A stretch of DNA of 64,000 bases from UBA11090 sp035560555 (lineage in GTDB: Bacteria; Spirochaetota; Spirochaetia; Treponematales; Rectinemataceae). A program made the position numbers and the translations under genes. Shown one piece after another: positions 1 to 8,403 of the stretch. Location of the stretch: positions 1-64,000 of the forward strand of contig DATMZF010000020.1 in the NCBI GenBank assembly GCA_035560555.1, written 5' to 3'. The first letter of the stretch is position 1, and each line of letters starts with the position of its first letter. Below the pieces are notes generated by a model, which searched no databases, was not told the origin of the DNA, and was given only the letters and a program-made list of their open reading frames with translations.

Positions 1-22
1 ATGTAGTATACATATATATTTC

Positions 23-50
23 CTCCGACGTCCGTGTTACGGCGTCGGAG
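23..50 (+). promoter_or_regulatory. Hairpin that contains the ribosome binding site of the marR-hgcAB operon
   Basis: CTCCGACG (23-30) pairs perfectly with CGTCGGAG (43-50). The only plausible Shine-Dalgarno for the ATG at 56 is the GGAG at 47-50, in the 3' arm of this stem, so a folded transcript would hide it. As DNA the same inverted repeat could be an operator. An AT-rich run at 5-20 may hold the -10, but the promoter is cut by the window start. Confidence 0.5.
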
Positions 51-55
51 TAAAT

Positions 56-550
56 ATGGCTGATTCTTCGATCCGGAATTTTCGCAAAGGACTCAGGGCG
101 CTCGAGCGTCAGGTGGAGTTTGCCCTCGTAGCCCAGACCGAATGCTGCGGCGTGACGCCGGCGCAGTGCCACCTGCTTCTCGCCGTGGAAGAGGCGGGCG
201 AGGCCAGCGTCGGAGACCTGGCCGCCGTCCTCGAGCTGGACGCCTCGACCCTTTCCCGCACCGTGGACGGTCTCGTCAGGACGAGAACTCTGGAGAGAAG
301 GGAAGACCCTGACAACCGCAGGCGCCAGCTTGTCCGCCTCAGCGTTTCGGGGCGGGAGAAGGCCGATACGATCAATGATCTCTGCGACCGCTATTACGAT
401 GGACTCCTCGCGTCGCTTCCGGCGGGCGAAAAAGATATGCTCATGGCGGCGCTTCCTTTGTTCGCCAAGGCCATGCGGGCCTGGCGGTGTTCGGGGAGAG
501 GGGGCGGATCGGGCGGCTGCTGCCGGGAACCCGAGGCGGCCGAACGATGA
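56..550 (+). CDS. Cysteine-rich MarR-family regulator of hgcAB
   Basis: A 164-aa winged-helix MarR regulator. The recognition region (about residues 55-75) reads as a normal MarR helix-turn-helix and is followed by the beta-wing with the typical D-x-x-x-R-R stretch (about 86-90). Unusual are a vicinal cysteine pair C30-C31 plus C38 in a CCGVTPAQCH motif, and a second set near the C-terminus (C145, C155, C156). The paralogue at 14544-15044 shares the first motif but not the tail. The stop overlaps the hgcA start (ATGA), so the three genes form one transcript. MarR proteins usually repress their own operon. A thiol, metal or metalloid signal is an inference from the cysteines and from the hgcAB linkage. 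The start at 56 is set by GGAG at 47-50. Confidence 0.85.
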   Translation: MADSSIRNFRKGLRALERQVEFALVAQTECCGVTPAQCHLLLAVEEAGEASVGDLAAVLELDASTLSRTVDGLVRTRTLERREDPDNRRRQLVRLSVSGREKADTINDLCDRYYDGLLASLPAGEKDMLMAALPLFAKAMRAWRCSGRGGGSGGCCREPEAAER

Positions 551-1626
551 GCCTTCTTCTGAAGCGCGAAGCGAAGGCCGAGGCCCAGGCTGGATTCGTC
601 GTCCTGGACGGGCTCAAGAAGCCTTGGGTGAAACGATTTATAGTGTACGGCGGCAGGACGATTCCGGTCGCGGCGACGAGTCTGGACTCTGGCGACAGGT
701 TGGGCGGGCTCAGGGCGCGATGGGGCGTTGGCCGGATGCGCTACAGCGTTCTGCCGGGCATCTACGCCGTGGGCAATCCCGCGAAAGACTCGCCGGTGTT
801 CGTCAGCGCGAACTATAAGCTGAGCTTCGACGCGCTGCGCTCGAATCTCGCGGGGCTGGACAGCTGGATTCTCGTCCTCGACACCAAGGGCATCAATGTA
901 TGGTGCGCGGCCGGCAAGGGATCTTTCGGGACGGCGGAACTCGTGTCGAGGATCGCCAAAACGAAACTGGCCGATCTTGTCTCGCATCGCGAGATCGTCC
1001 TGCCGCAGCTCGGCGCGCCGGGCGTCTCCGCTCCCGAGGTGCTGAAGAAGTCGGGCTTTCGGGTAATATGGGGACCGGTGCGCGCCGCCGATATCGCGGC
1101 ATGGCTGGCCGCGGGCCGCGTCAAGAGCGCCGTCATGACTGAGGTCACCTTCAATTTGAGGGATCGAATGACCGTCGCCCCCGTGGAAATCGCGCATTCC
1201 TGGCCTATAATTCCCGCGGCCTTGGCTCTGGCCGCCGTTTTCGCGCTTCCCGCGCAAGGCTGGCTGGCGCGGGCGATACCCGCCGCGATCCTCCTTCTAG
1301 GCGGCATCCCGATAGGTACGGTTATTTTCCCGGCCCTGCTTCCTTGGCTTCCCTCGAGGGCTTTCGTGGTAAAGGGCGCCGCGCTGGGGGCGGCCTGGGC
1401 GCTGTTCTGCGCCTTCCTCTTTCAAATGCCCTTCCTCGCCGCGGCCGGGGGAATCCTCGTCGCGACGCCGGTCGTCGCTTTTCTCGCCATGAACTTCACG
1501 GGAGCCTCGACCTACACCTGCCAGCCGGGAGCCCTCCTGGAAGTGGACAGGAGTTTCTGGCCGATGGTTTCGTCGCTCGCCCTGGGGCTTGTCGCGGCCG
1601 GCGCCTCGCGGCTTTTCGGTTTGTAG
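547..1626 (+). CDS. hgcA: HgcA, corrinoid methyltransferase of mercury methylation
   Basis: HgcA transfers a methyl group from its corrinoid to Hg(II), giving methylmercury; HgcB re-reduces it. The diagnostic cap-helix motif NVWCAAGK is at residues 117-124, with C120 as the expected lower axial cobalt ligand. The globular domain covers about residues 1-195. It is followed by about five membrane helices (about 200-355) with a conserved NFTGAS segment. At 359 aa the length is normal for HgcA. I chose the ATG at 547, which overlaps the upstream stop; an in-frame start at 487 would only extend into the MarR gene. hgcB follows 8 nt later. The motif separates it from the related acetyl-CoA-pathway corrinoid protein CdhD, which lacks N-x-W-C-A-x-G-K. 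The methyl donor is presumably methyl-tetrahydrofolate. Confidence 0.95.
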   Translation: MSLLLKREAKAEAQAGFVVLDGLKKPWVKRFIVYGGRTIPVAATSLDSGDRLGGLRARWGVGRMRYSVLPGIYAVGNPAKDSPVFVSANYKLSFDALRSNLAGLDSWILVLDTKGINVWCAAGKGSFGTAELVSRIAKTKLADLVSHREIVLPQLGAPGVSAPEVLKKSGFRVIWGPVRAADIAAWLAAGRVKSAVMTEVTFNLRDRMTVAPVEIAHSWPIIPAALALAAVFALPAQGWLARAIPAAILLLGGIPIGTVIFPALLPWLPSRAFVVKGAALGAAWALFCAFLFQMPFLAAAGGILVATPVVAFLAMNFTGASTYTCQPGALLEVDRSFWPMVSSLALGLVAAGASRLFGL

Positions 1627-1634
1627 GAGAAAAA

Positions 1635-1940
1635 ATGACCATGACATATATGAAAAACGGCGAAACGCTCAGCCTGGACGGCGAAGCCTGCGTCGGCTGC
1701 GGGGAATGCGTCAATGTCTGCCCCCACGCGGTATTCCGGATCGAATTGGGGAAAGCCTCCATACATACGCGCGCCGCCTGCATGGAATGCGGCGCCTGCG
1801 CGCGCAATTGCCCGGTGGGGGCCCTGGTGGTGAAAGCCGGTGTCGGTTGCGCCGGAGCCATCATCATCGGGAAGCTGCGCGGCACGGCGCCCGACTGCGG
1901 CGGCGGGTCATGCGGCGGATCGACGACGTCCTGCTGCTGA
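1635..1940 (+). CDS. hgcB: HgcB, 2[4Fe-4S] ferredoxin partner of HgcA
   Basis: A 101-aa dicluster ferredoxin. Cluster 1 ligands are C19, C22, C25 and C29; cluster 2 is C49, C52, C55 and C59, in the HgcB-type CMECGACARNCP motif. C72 matches the extra conserved cysteine of the family, and the protein ends with a cysteine pair (C100-C101) thought to bind Hg(II). Two more cysteines (C88, C93) lie in the glycine-rich tail. The start at 1635 follows TAGGAG with 5 nt spacing; two further in-frame ATGs lie just downstream. Its position directly after hgcA is the expected one. Confidence 0.95.
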   Translation: MTMTYMKNGETLSLDGEACVGCGECVNVCPHAVFRIELGKASIHTRAACMECGACARNCPVGALVVKAGVGCAGAIIIGKLRGTAPDCGGGSCGGSTTSCC

Positions 1941-1983
1941 TTGCTTAAGGCGGGCGCCGCTTTCCATCCGTCGCCGGAGTCCA

Positions 1984-2763
1984 TCATCCCATCGATTTTA
2001 CCAGCCAGGCCACGACGTTTTGGACGAGTCTGCCCCTGCCGACTAAAAACACGTGATCCGCGCGGGGAATTTTCAACCATTCGATCTGGGGCAGGGTTTT
2101 ATGAAAATCGTCATAGAGCCCTTCCGGAAAGCACTCGTCCTTGCCGGCGGTTATAAGCAGGATTCGTCTGTCAGCCAACCAGGACGAATACGAAACGAGG
2201 GGCGCGAGAGCGCATAGCTCTTGTCGCAGCCTTTCCGCCGTTGTTCCTGTGAGATGTCTGGCAAATTCCCGCAGATCTTCAATACGCAGGCCACTGGTAT
2301 CATGCTTCAGACCAGAAGCCGGAGCGATAGGGACGACGCATTTGAACAGCGGCTCACGGCTGGCGGCGGCGATCGCGGCCCATCCGCCTAAGCTGATGCC
2401 AGCGATCGCGAGTTTGCCGGTATCGACGATCTCTTGGGCGCGAAGAAAACTGGTCGCGGCTTCGATATCGTCGAGGATGCCGGGAATCGAGTAGTCGCCC
2501 TGGCTTCCCCAACAGCCGCGATAATGGAAAATGAGGCAATTCCACCCTCTTCGATGGATCGCTCGAGCGATGTCGAAATTCTGTTCGCTTCCGGGGATCC
2601 CGTGGAGAAGAAGGAGGGTCGGTTTCGGGGTTATGCCGGACCAATGGAAGAAAAATCCCTGGAGACGGCTGCCACCTGAGTCGAATGTCACGCATCTCAG
2701 GCAGGGCATCGCTTTGTCGCGCTTTTTATCCGCCGGAATTGCCGCCAAGCTCGTCCTCCCCAT
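1984..2763 (-). CDS. Alpha/beta hydrolase
   Basis: A 259-aa cytoplasmic alpha/beta-hydrolase. Visible elements are the oxyanion-side HGIPGSEQN after strand 3, the nucleophile elbow GISLGG, a candidate acid Asp in ITAGKDECFP and the catalytic His in RADHVF. Substrate is unknown; the fold covers esterases, peptidases and thioesterases. It converges with hgcB (43 bp between stops), with no clear terminator. The start is uncertain: neither the ATG at 2763 nor the one at 2712 has an obvious ribosome binding site. Confidence 0.7.
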   Translation of the reverse strand: MGRTSLAAIPADKKRDKAMPCLRCVTFDSGGSRLQGFFFHWSGITPKPTLLLLHGIPGSEQNFDIARAIHRRGWNCLIFHYRGCWGSQGDYSIPGILDDIEAATSFLRAQEIVDTGKLAIAGISLGGWAAIAAASREPLFKCVVPIAPASGLKHDTSGLRIEDLREFARHLTGTTAERLRQELCALAPLVSYSSWLADRRILLITAGKDECFPEGLYDDFHKTLPQIEWLKIPRADHVFLVGRGRLVQNVVAWLVKSMG

Positions 2764-2819
2764 CCGTATCGCTATCTATCGTTCGTTCTTCAGAATTTAT
2801 CGTTTATAGACGGTATCGA

Positions 2820-5800
2820 TCAGGCGTCGAAATAAGCCGCGTCGGGGCGGGCTATGACGAAGGCCGTGACCGAGTGCTCGGGATCGAGCTGGTGGCCCTC
2901 GGTGGCGCGAAGGCCGATCCGCGAGGCGCCGAGGAGTTCGAGGAGGGCATCCTGATACTCGGTGCCGGGACAGGCGGGAAAACCGAAAGAATAGCGCTTG
3001 CCCCTGGTAGGCGCGCCAGCCGCGGCGATTTCCGCCGCTATCCTGTCGTGGACCCACTGCGCGGCCGCCTCCGCGATGGCCGAACCGAGGCCGTGGAGGC
3101 GCCAGTACTCCTCCAATCTGCCTTCCTCCTTCAGCGCGCGCGCCGCGCGCGCAATTCCAGGTCCGGCTGTCGCGGCGAAGAAGGCGATCGCGTCTTTCTC
3201 GGGCGAAAAATAGGAAGCCAGGGACCTGCGCTGTCCGCCGCGCTCTGCGGGAAAGGGCAGCACCCAGGGTTTGTCCAGGCTGTCGGACCGGGCCGAGGGC
3301 TGGCTAGCGGTCTGGACAGTGGCGTGGACTGCTGTCTGGACGGTTGCTTGGATGGCGAGGCTGGTTTCGCCATCGCGGCGGCAATTGAAATAACCGTAGA
3401 TGGCTTTCGGTTCCGCGATAGGCTCGGCCACGGGGAGAAGGCGCTCAAGCTCGCGTTCAGCCTCGGCGTACTCTTCGCGGCGGTACCCCCAGCGGGAAGA
3501 GAAGAGGACGTTGCGCTCCAGTCGCGAGAGGATTTCGCCGAAGGGGATGGGGATCGCGCCCGAGGCGCCCTCAAAGGGAAGCTGGAAGGCGGGGCTGGTT
3601 TTGGGCGCGATGGGAGTACCCCCGCGCGGGCTCGAAACAGAAGGTCGCTGTTCGCGGCTTGCATCCTTGGCAGAAATCCTCGGCGAGGTTTTGGCCGCTT
3701 TTTTCGCGTCCAGGAATTCGTCCAGGGCTTTCGCGGCGGCGAAGGCGTCGGCGCAGGCGAGCACCAGGCCGGGATGTTTGGGTTCGACTTCCCGGGACAC
3801 GAAGGAGGGATCGACGGCCGCGCCTCCGCAGAGGACGAGACTCCGGGAACCGGCGCCCTGGAGCGCCTCGCAGATGGTCTTCATTTCCGAGAGGGAGCGG
3901 GTGAGAAGGCCCGAGAGGCCGATGGCCACGGCGCCGACGCTTTCGCCAGCGCTATCGGTTTCCCCGGCGCCGGAGCCATCGCGTTCACCGTCGCCGCCGC
4001 GATTTTTGCCGAGGGCCGCTTCCACGATGGCCGCGGCCGACACGTTCGTGCCCAGGTCGATCACGCGCCAGCCGGAACAGCCCAGGATGGCCGAGACGAT
4101 GTTCTTGCCGATGTCGTGGAGGTCGCCCTTGACGGTCGCCATGACGACCGTGCCCTTGTTGGTCGAGGCCGATGTCGCGGCTATGGCGGAAAGCGCGCGT
4201 CGCGCCGCTTCCGCCGAGCGGAGGACGAGGGGGAGGGAGAGAAGGCCTTCGTTCCAGAGCCTGCCCGATTCGGCCATGGAAGCCGTCACGGCGGACGCGA
4301 GACGAGCCGCCCCTTCCGTTTCGGCGAGCCGCCTTCCCTCAGTTTCCGCGCGCGACGCGTCGCCCCGCGACAGGGCAGTGGCAAGCGCCGAGGCTGTATT
4401 CTGCGGCCAAGCTGGCGCCTCCGACGCAGACTCCGGCGCGGTCGGCTCAGGGACGCCGGCGACCGACGGTTTTTGCGAACTCTTGCTTCCGTCCTTTCCC
4501 TTCTTCGCGGCCCAGGCCAGGAGATCGTCCAGCCTGTCCCCCGAAGCGCTCGCGCCGGGTGTAGCGCTTGCGCCGGAGGCCGCGTTTGCGCTCGGTGCCG
4601 CGCTCGCGTCGGGTGTCGAACCCGCGACGCCGGGATCCTCGAAACCGAGGGCGAGGAGGGCGGCGGCGCGGAGTTCGGGGTCGATGGATCCGGGCGCCGG
4701 TATGCCGCCCGTGTCCATGATGGCCGCGTCGAGGCCCGCGCGGACGGCGGCTTCCACGAAGAGGGAAGTCACCGCCGGGCGCGCCGCCTTGGGAAGCCCG
4801 TAGGACACGTTGCCCACCCCAAGGACGGTGAGCGATCCTGGACAGGCGGCCTTTATCGCGCCGATCGCCTCGATGGTGGTCGCCGCGTCTCCTCCGGCCG
4901 CGATCGTGAAGGTGAGCGGGTCAAAGAGAAGCGCCCGCGGCGGAAGGCCGAACTCCGTCGTGGCGATGTCGTAGAGGCGGCGGCAGACGCGCGTCTTTTC
5001 GGCGACGGAGCGCGCGGGCCCGGCGCCGTCCATGGCCAGGCAGACGACGGCGGCGCCGAACTCCGCCGCCAGGGCGAAGACGCGCCGGGCCCGCTCGGGG
5101 TCCTCGAGGTTCGTCGAGTTGAGCAAGGGGCGGCCGCCGACGAATGGCAAGGCGCGCGCCAGAACCTCGGGATCGCCTGAATCGAGACAAAGGGCCGCCT
5201 GTGCCCTCGGGGCGATCAACGAGACGAGACGCCTCAGGTCGGCCGCTTCGTCCCTTCCCGGGCGGGAGAGATGGAGGTCGATAGCCGACGCTCCGCTGCC
5301 TTCCTGGATCAAGGCCTTGTCCGCCATGCCCTCGAAGTCCTCGGCGTCGAGGAGGGCGGCGAAAGCCGCCGAGCCCGCCGAATTCGCCCTTTCGCCGATC
5401 TTGAAGAGACCGGGGCCGATGTCCCGCGCCCTATAGAGCGAGGAGAGCGCCGGCCTTGGGGCCGGTCTTTCCGAGGCCCTCGGCCTGTCACCGAGGCGTG
5501 CGTGGAGCGCCGCTATGTGCGCCGGGCCCGTGCCGCAGCAGCCGCCGACGATGGCGACGCCGAAGCGCCTGGCGAGGGCTTCGACTTTTCGCGCGAAGAC
5601 TTCAGGACCGAAAGGATAGGAGGTACATCCGTCCACCGAGCAGGGCAGGCCGGCGTTGGGCATGAAGCAGATAGGAAAAGGTGAGAGGGCCGTGAGCTCC
5701 TCGAGGGAGCTTTCGAGTTCGTCGGGGCCGCCTGAGCAGTTGAGGCCGAGGGCGAGCGGCGCGAAGGGCGAGACGATGGCCACGAAGGCGGCGATGTCGG

Positions 5801-6446
5801 TCCCGGCTAGCATCCTTCCCCGCTCGTCCACGGTGGCGGAAACGATGAAAGGAAGCCCGCGTCCGCCTTTTTGGTCGCGAAGCGCCGCGATGGTCGCCTT
5901 GATCTGGAGCGGATCCTGACAGGTCTCGATGATGGCCAGGTCGGCGCCTCCGTCCGCGAGGCCGCGCGCCTGGGGGAGATAGGAGGCGAGGAGTTCCGCG
6001 TAGGTGGATGAGCCCAGGGAAGGCGGCGCGTCGCCCGGTCCCATCGATCCAGCCACGAGGCGGCGCCGCTCCCCCGTGCTCGCGTTTCGCGCCGCCTTCG
6101 CCGCGAGGCCGGCCGCCGCGCGGTTCACCGCGTAACTCAGGGCCTCGGCACCGCTATTCCAGCCTCCAGCTCCGCCGAGCCAGCCCTCGGCGTAAGGCTC
6201 GAGATCGCGCGCGCTGGCCGAAAAGGTGGCCGACTCGACGAGGTCAGAGCCAGCGTCGAAATATGCCTTGTGCAGCGCTTCCAAAATGTCGGGGTGCTCC
6301 AGGGGAACGAGGGCCAGGCGACCTCCCGCGGCGACCTCGGGCGCGAGCGCCTCGAGGGCCGTGCCCGTCGAACCGTCGGCCAGTGTCAGCCTGTCGCCGA
6401 ACATCGACGCGAGGCGGGCGGCGCCATCGGAGATGGCGCCGCTCAA
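2820..6446 (-). CDS. metH: Cobalamin-dependent methionine synthase (MetH)
   Basis: Makes methionine and tetrahydrofolate from homocysteine and 5-methyl-THF. At 1208 aa all four modules are present. The homocysteine domain (about 1-320) has zinc ligands C237 and C303-C304. The pterin domain (about 340-610) starts at DIGPGLFKIGERANSAG. The cap and B12 domain (about 690-870) carries DLHDIG with cobalt-ligand H777. The reactivation domain (about 980-1208) includes RYSFGFPACP, so reductive reactivation by SAM is predicted. An Ala/Ser/Pro-rich linker (about 608-690) separates the pterin and cap domains and looks lineage-specific. The start overlaps the metF stop by 4 nt, giving a metF-metH operon. 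A second insertion rich in Gly/Asp/Glu (about 813-836) sits inside the B12 domain. Confidence 0.95.
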   Translation of the reverse strand: MSGAISDGAARLASMFGDRLTLADGSTGTALEALAPEVAAGGRLALVPLEHPDILEALHKAYFDAGSDLVESATFSASARDLEPYAEGWLGGAGGWNSGAEALSYAVNRAAAGLAAKAARNASTGERRRLVAGSMGPGDAPPSLGSSTYAELLASYLPQARGLADGGADLAIIETCQDPLQIKATIAALRDQKGGRGLPFIVSATVDERGRMLAGTDIAAFVAIVSPFAPLALGLNCSGGPDELESSLEELTALSPFPICFMPNAGLPCSVDGCTSYPFGPEVFARKVEALARRFGVAIVGGCCGTGPAHIAALHARLGDRPRASERPAPRPALSSLYRARDIGPGLFKIGERANSAGSAAFAALLDAEDFEGMADKALIQEGSGASAIDLHLSRPGRDEAADLRRLVSLIAPRAQAALCLDSGDPEVLARALPFVGGRPLLNSTNLEDPERARRVFALAAEFGAAVVCLAMDGAGPARSVAEKTRVCRRLYDIATTEFGLPPRALLFDPLTFTIAAGGDAATTIEAIGAIKAACPGSLTVLGVGNVSYGLPKAARPAVTSLFVEAAVRAGLDAAIMDTGGIPAPGSIDPELRAAALLALGFEDPGVAGSTPDASAAPSANAASGASATPGASASGDRLDDLLAWAAKKGKDGSKSSQKPSVAGVPEPTAPESASEAPAWPQNTASALATALSRGDASRAETEGRRLAETEGAARLASAVTASMAESGRLWNEGLLSLPLVLRSAEAARRALSAIAATSASTNKGTVVMATVKGDLHDIGKNIVSAILGCSGWRVIDLGTNVSAAAIVEAALGKNRGGDGERDGSGAGETDSAGESVGAVAIGLSGLLTRSLSEMKTICEALQGAGSRSLVLCGGAAVDPSFVSREVEPKHPGLVLACADAFAAAKALDEFLDAKKAAKTSPRISAKDASREQRPSVSSPRGGTPIAPKTSPAFQLPFEGASGAIPIPFGEILSRLERNVLFSSRWGYRREEYAEAERELERLLPVAEPIAEPKAIYGYFNCRRDGETSLAIQATVQTAVHATVQTASQPSARSDSLDKPWVLPFPAERGGQRRSLASYFSPEKDAIAFFAATAGPGIARAARALKEEGRLEEYWRLHGLGSAIAEAAAQWVHDRIAAEIAAAGAPTRGKRYSFGFPACPGTEYQDALLELLGASRIGLRATEGHQLDPEHSVTAFVIARPDAAYFDA

Positions 6447-7483
6447 GCCGCGCCGCCTTTAGGCCCGAAAAGGGCGTCGAGGATCCATCGCGTTCCGGCG
6501 CCCCGCCCCATCGTGAAAAAGTGCAGGCCGGGAGCCCCGGCGTCGAGGAGTTCCCGGCAGAGCCTTACCGTCCAGGCTATGCCCGCGGCCTTTTCCTCCT
6601 CGGGGCTTCTGGCTTCCTTGAGGGCGCTCACCAGTCCCCGCGGGAGGTCGACGAAGAAGCTGCGAGGGATCATGTCCAGGCTCGAAGCCTTGAAAAGCGG
6701 CTTAATGCCGGGCAGGACGGGCGCGTCGATGCCCCTTTCGCGGAGACGCCGCACGAGCTCGATGTAAGGCTTCGCCTCGAAGACCATCTGCGTGATGGCG
6801 AAACTCGCGCCCGCGGTTATCTTTTCCGCCAGGTGCTCGATATCGGTCTCGAGGTTCGGGGCGGCGAAGTGTTTCTGGGGATAGGCGGCGACACCCATGG
6901 TGAAAGCCGTGGGTTTGCCCTCGGCCGGCGGCGTGTACTCGCCCGAATTCAGTCTGGAAATGTGGGCCACGAGATCCGAGGCGTGGGCGTAGCCCTCTTC
7001 GCCTGAGCCCCCGCCAGAGGGGGAATGCCGCGCGGCGGCCTGGCCCGCCGGAGTGAAGCGATCGTCGCCCATCACGACGAAGAGATCGCGGAAGTTGGCG
7101 TAGTGAAGGTCGATGAGAAGGTCTTCGACATCGAGCCTGTCGGCCATCCCCCCGACGATGTGGGGTACTGTCGTCAAACCGAAGGCGTCCCGCAGCGCCA
7201 CGGCCGTCCCCAAGGTGCCCGGCTTCGTCCGCAAGGCCACCCGCCGCGGCCCATCCGCCGAATCGGCCCAGGCCTTCCCGCCCGGGTGGTCGGTCACCGA
7301 TATGAAGGAAGGATGGTGCGGCGCTATGGTCTCCACGGCCGCCATGATCGATTCCAGATCGCCGCCGCGGGGCGGCGGGACAACCTCGATGGATACGCAT
7401 CGACCGGACGCGAGAGTCTCGAGAATGCTCGAACGGGAGGAAATGTTCCGCTTTTTCGCGGTGGTGTCGGAATTTATACTCAT
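6443..7483 (-). CDS. metF: 5,10-methylenetetrahydrofolate reductase
   Basis: FAD-dependent reductase that makes 5-methyl-THF, the methyl donor for the overlapping metH. The 346-aa TIM barrel starts with the family strand SIEVVPPPRGG (active-site Glu in S-x-E). It has a normal barrel with ITQMVFEAKPY and the LPGIKPL segment. A short Gly/Ser-rich insertion (about residues 153-162) is unusual. Methyl-THF is also the expected methyl source for HgcA, so this operon may feed both pathways (inference). It diverges from coaB across a 161-bp intergenic region that holds a MarR-type palindrome. Confidence 0.93.
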   Translation of the reverse strand: MSINSDTTAKKRNISSRSSILETLASGRCVSIEVVPPPRGGDLESIMAAVETIAPHHPSFISVTDHPGGKAWADSADGPRRVALRTKPGTLGTAVALRDAFGLTTVPHIVGGMADRLDVEDLLIDLHYANFRDLFVVMGDDRFTPAGQAAARHSPSGGGSGEEGYAHASDLVAHISRLNSGEYTPPAEGKPTAFTMGVAAYPQKHFAAPNLETDIEHLAEKITAGASFAITQMVFEAKPYIELVRRLRERGIDAPVLPGIKPLFKASSLDMIPRSFFVDLPRGLVSALKEARSPEEEKAAGIAWTVRLCRELLDAGAPGLHFFTMGRGAGTRWILDALFGPKGGAA

Positions 7484-7552
7484 AAGATTTCGCCGATCCT
7501 AGCACGCGACCGGCGAGGGGTCAAGCGAAGCGCCGGAGCGAACCGACTGGAC

Positions 7553-7595
7553 TTAACAATTATTCGACAACGATGTACCATACCACATTGTGGTA
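7553..7595 (+). promoter_or_regulatory. coaB promoter with overlapping TACCACANTGTGGTA operator
   Basis: TTAACA (7553-7558), a 17-nt spacer and TACCAT (7576-7581) form a plausible sigma-70 promoter for coaB. The perfect palindrome TACCACA-T-TGTGGTA occupies 7581-7595, overlapping the -10 and start region, as expected for a repressor site. Identical half sites occur at 14380-14394 and 18344-18358. The divergent metF lies about 100 bp away and could share control. Confidence 0.65.
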
Positions 7596-7644
7596 TATTT
7601 TGGGACTAATTTTCAAGACCGGACGGCCCGGGAGGAGCATCAAA

Positions 7645-8403
7645 ATGGACATCATCATCACCGCAGGAGGGACGAGAGAACGAATAGACGAGGTTCGCTC
7701 GATCACGAATGAAGCGACAGGCCGGCTCGGCGCCCTTCTGACCGACGCGCTTCTGGGCAGCGGGGCCGATCGAATCGGGAAAATGTATTACGTCCATGGA
7801 CGCGGAGCCGCTATGCCTCTTTTGCCTGGCGCTTCCTGTGTCGAAGTCGGCGGTATCAACGATCTGTCGTCCACGCTGGAGGAAATATCCCGAAATTGTC
7901 GGATCGACGCCGTCGTGCATTCGATGGCCGTATCCGACTACAGAGTGAGCCGCGCGACCACGCTCCGCGCCCTCACAGACCAGGAGCCTGACCTCGACAG
8001 TTCCGGCAAGATAGGCTCGACGCTGGACGACCTCGTTCTCGTCCTCGAGCGCGCGCCCAAAGTGATCGCCCTGCTCCGCGGATGGTTTCCCGGCGCCCTC
8101 ATCGTTGGCTTCAAGCTCTTAAGCGGGGCGGACGATGGGCGTCTCGTCGCGGCTGCCTCTGCTCTATTGAAAGCGAATGACTGCGATTACGTCCTCGCGA
8201 ACGACGCTTCGGCGCTTCGCGCCTTGACCTGCGACGGCGCGGCCTCCAGCGCCGGAGCCTCTGGCATCGCGACACCGATCGCCGCTGTCCACCAGGGCCT
8301 CCTCCTCTCTCCCGATGGTTCCTTCGAAAGGCTTGAAGGCAAGGCGGCGATAGCGTCCCGCCTCGCCCATCTCATTCTCGCCAAAGGAGAAATCAAGCCA
8401 TGA
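7645..8403 (+). CDS. coaB: Phosphopantothenate-cysteine ligase, monofunctional type
   Basis: Joins cysteine to 4'-phosphopantothenate in coenzyme A synthesis. The N-terminus has the CoaB nucleotide loop TAGGTRERIDEVRSITN, followed by the S/T-G-R-L-G segment. SMAVSDYR (VxxxSDY) and an IVGFKLL strand are also typical. The 252-aa stand-alone form resembles the streptococcal CoaB rather than the usual fused CoaBC. The start at 7645 follows GGAGG; an upstream in-frame ATG at 7573 would lie inside the promoter/operator and is rejected. The stop overlaps the coaC start (ATGA). Because the reaction consumes cysteine, control by the same operator as sulfur genes makes sense. Confidence 0.88.
   Translation: MDIIITAGGTRERIDEVRSITNEATGRLGALLTDALLGSGADRIGKMYYVHGRGAAMPLLPGASCVEVGGINDLSSTLEEISRNCRIDAVVHSMAVSDYRVSRATTLRALTDQEPDLDSSGKIGSTLDDLVLVLERAPKVIALLRGWFPGALIVGFKLLSGADDGRLVAAASALLKANDCDYVLANDASALRALTCDGAASSAGASGIATPIAAVHQGLLLSPDGSFERLEGKAAIASRLAHLILAKGEIKP

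Noticed and set aside
2685..5180. An 831-codon open frame on the plus strand
   Set aside because: It lies antisense to metH, which has unmistakable domains; in high-GC DNA such long mirror frames are common. The translation is Gly/Arg/Ala-rich without a recognisable domain.
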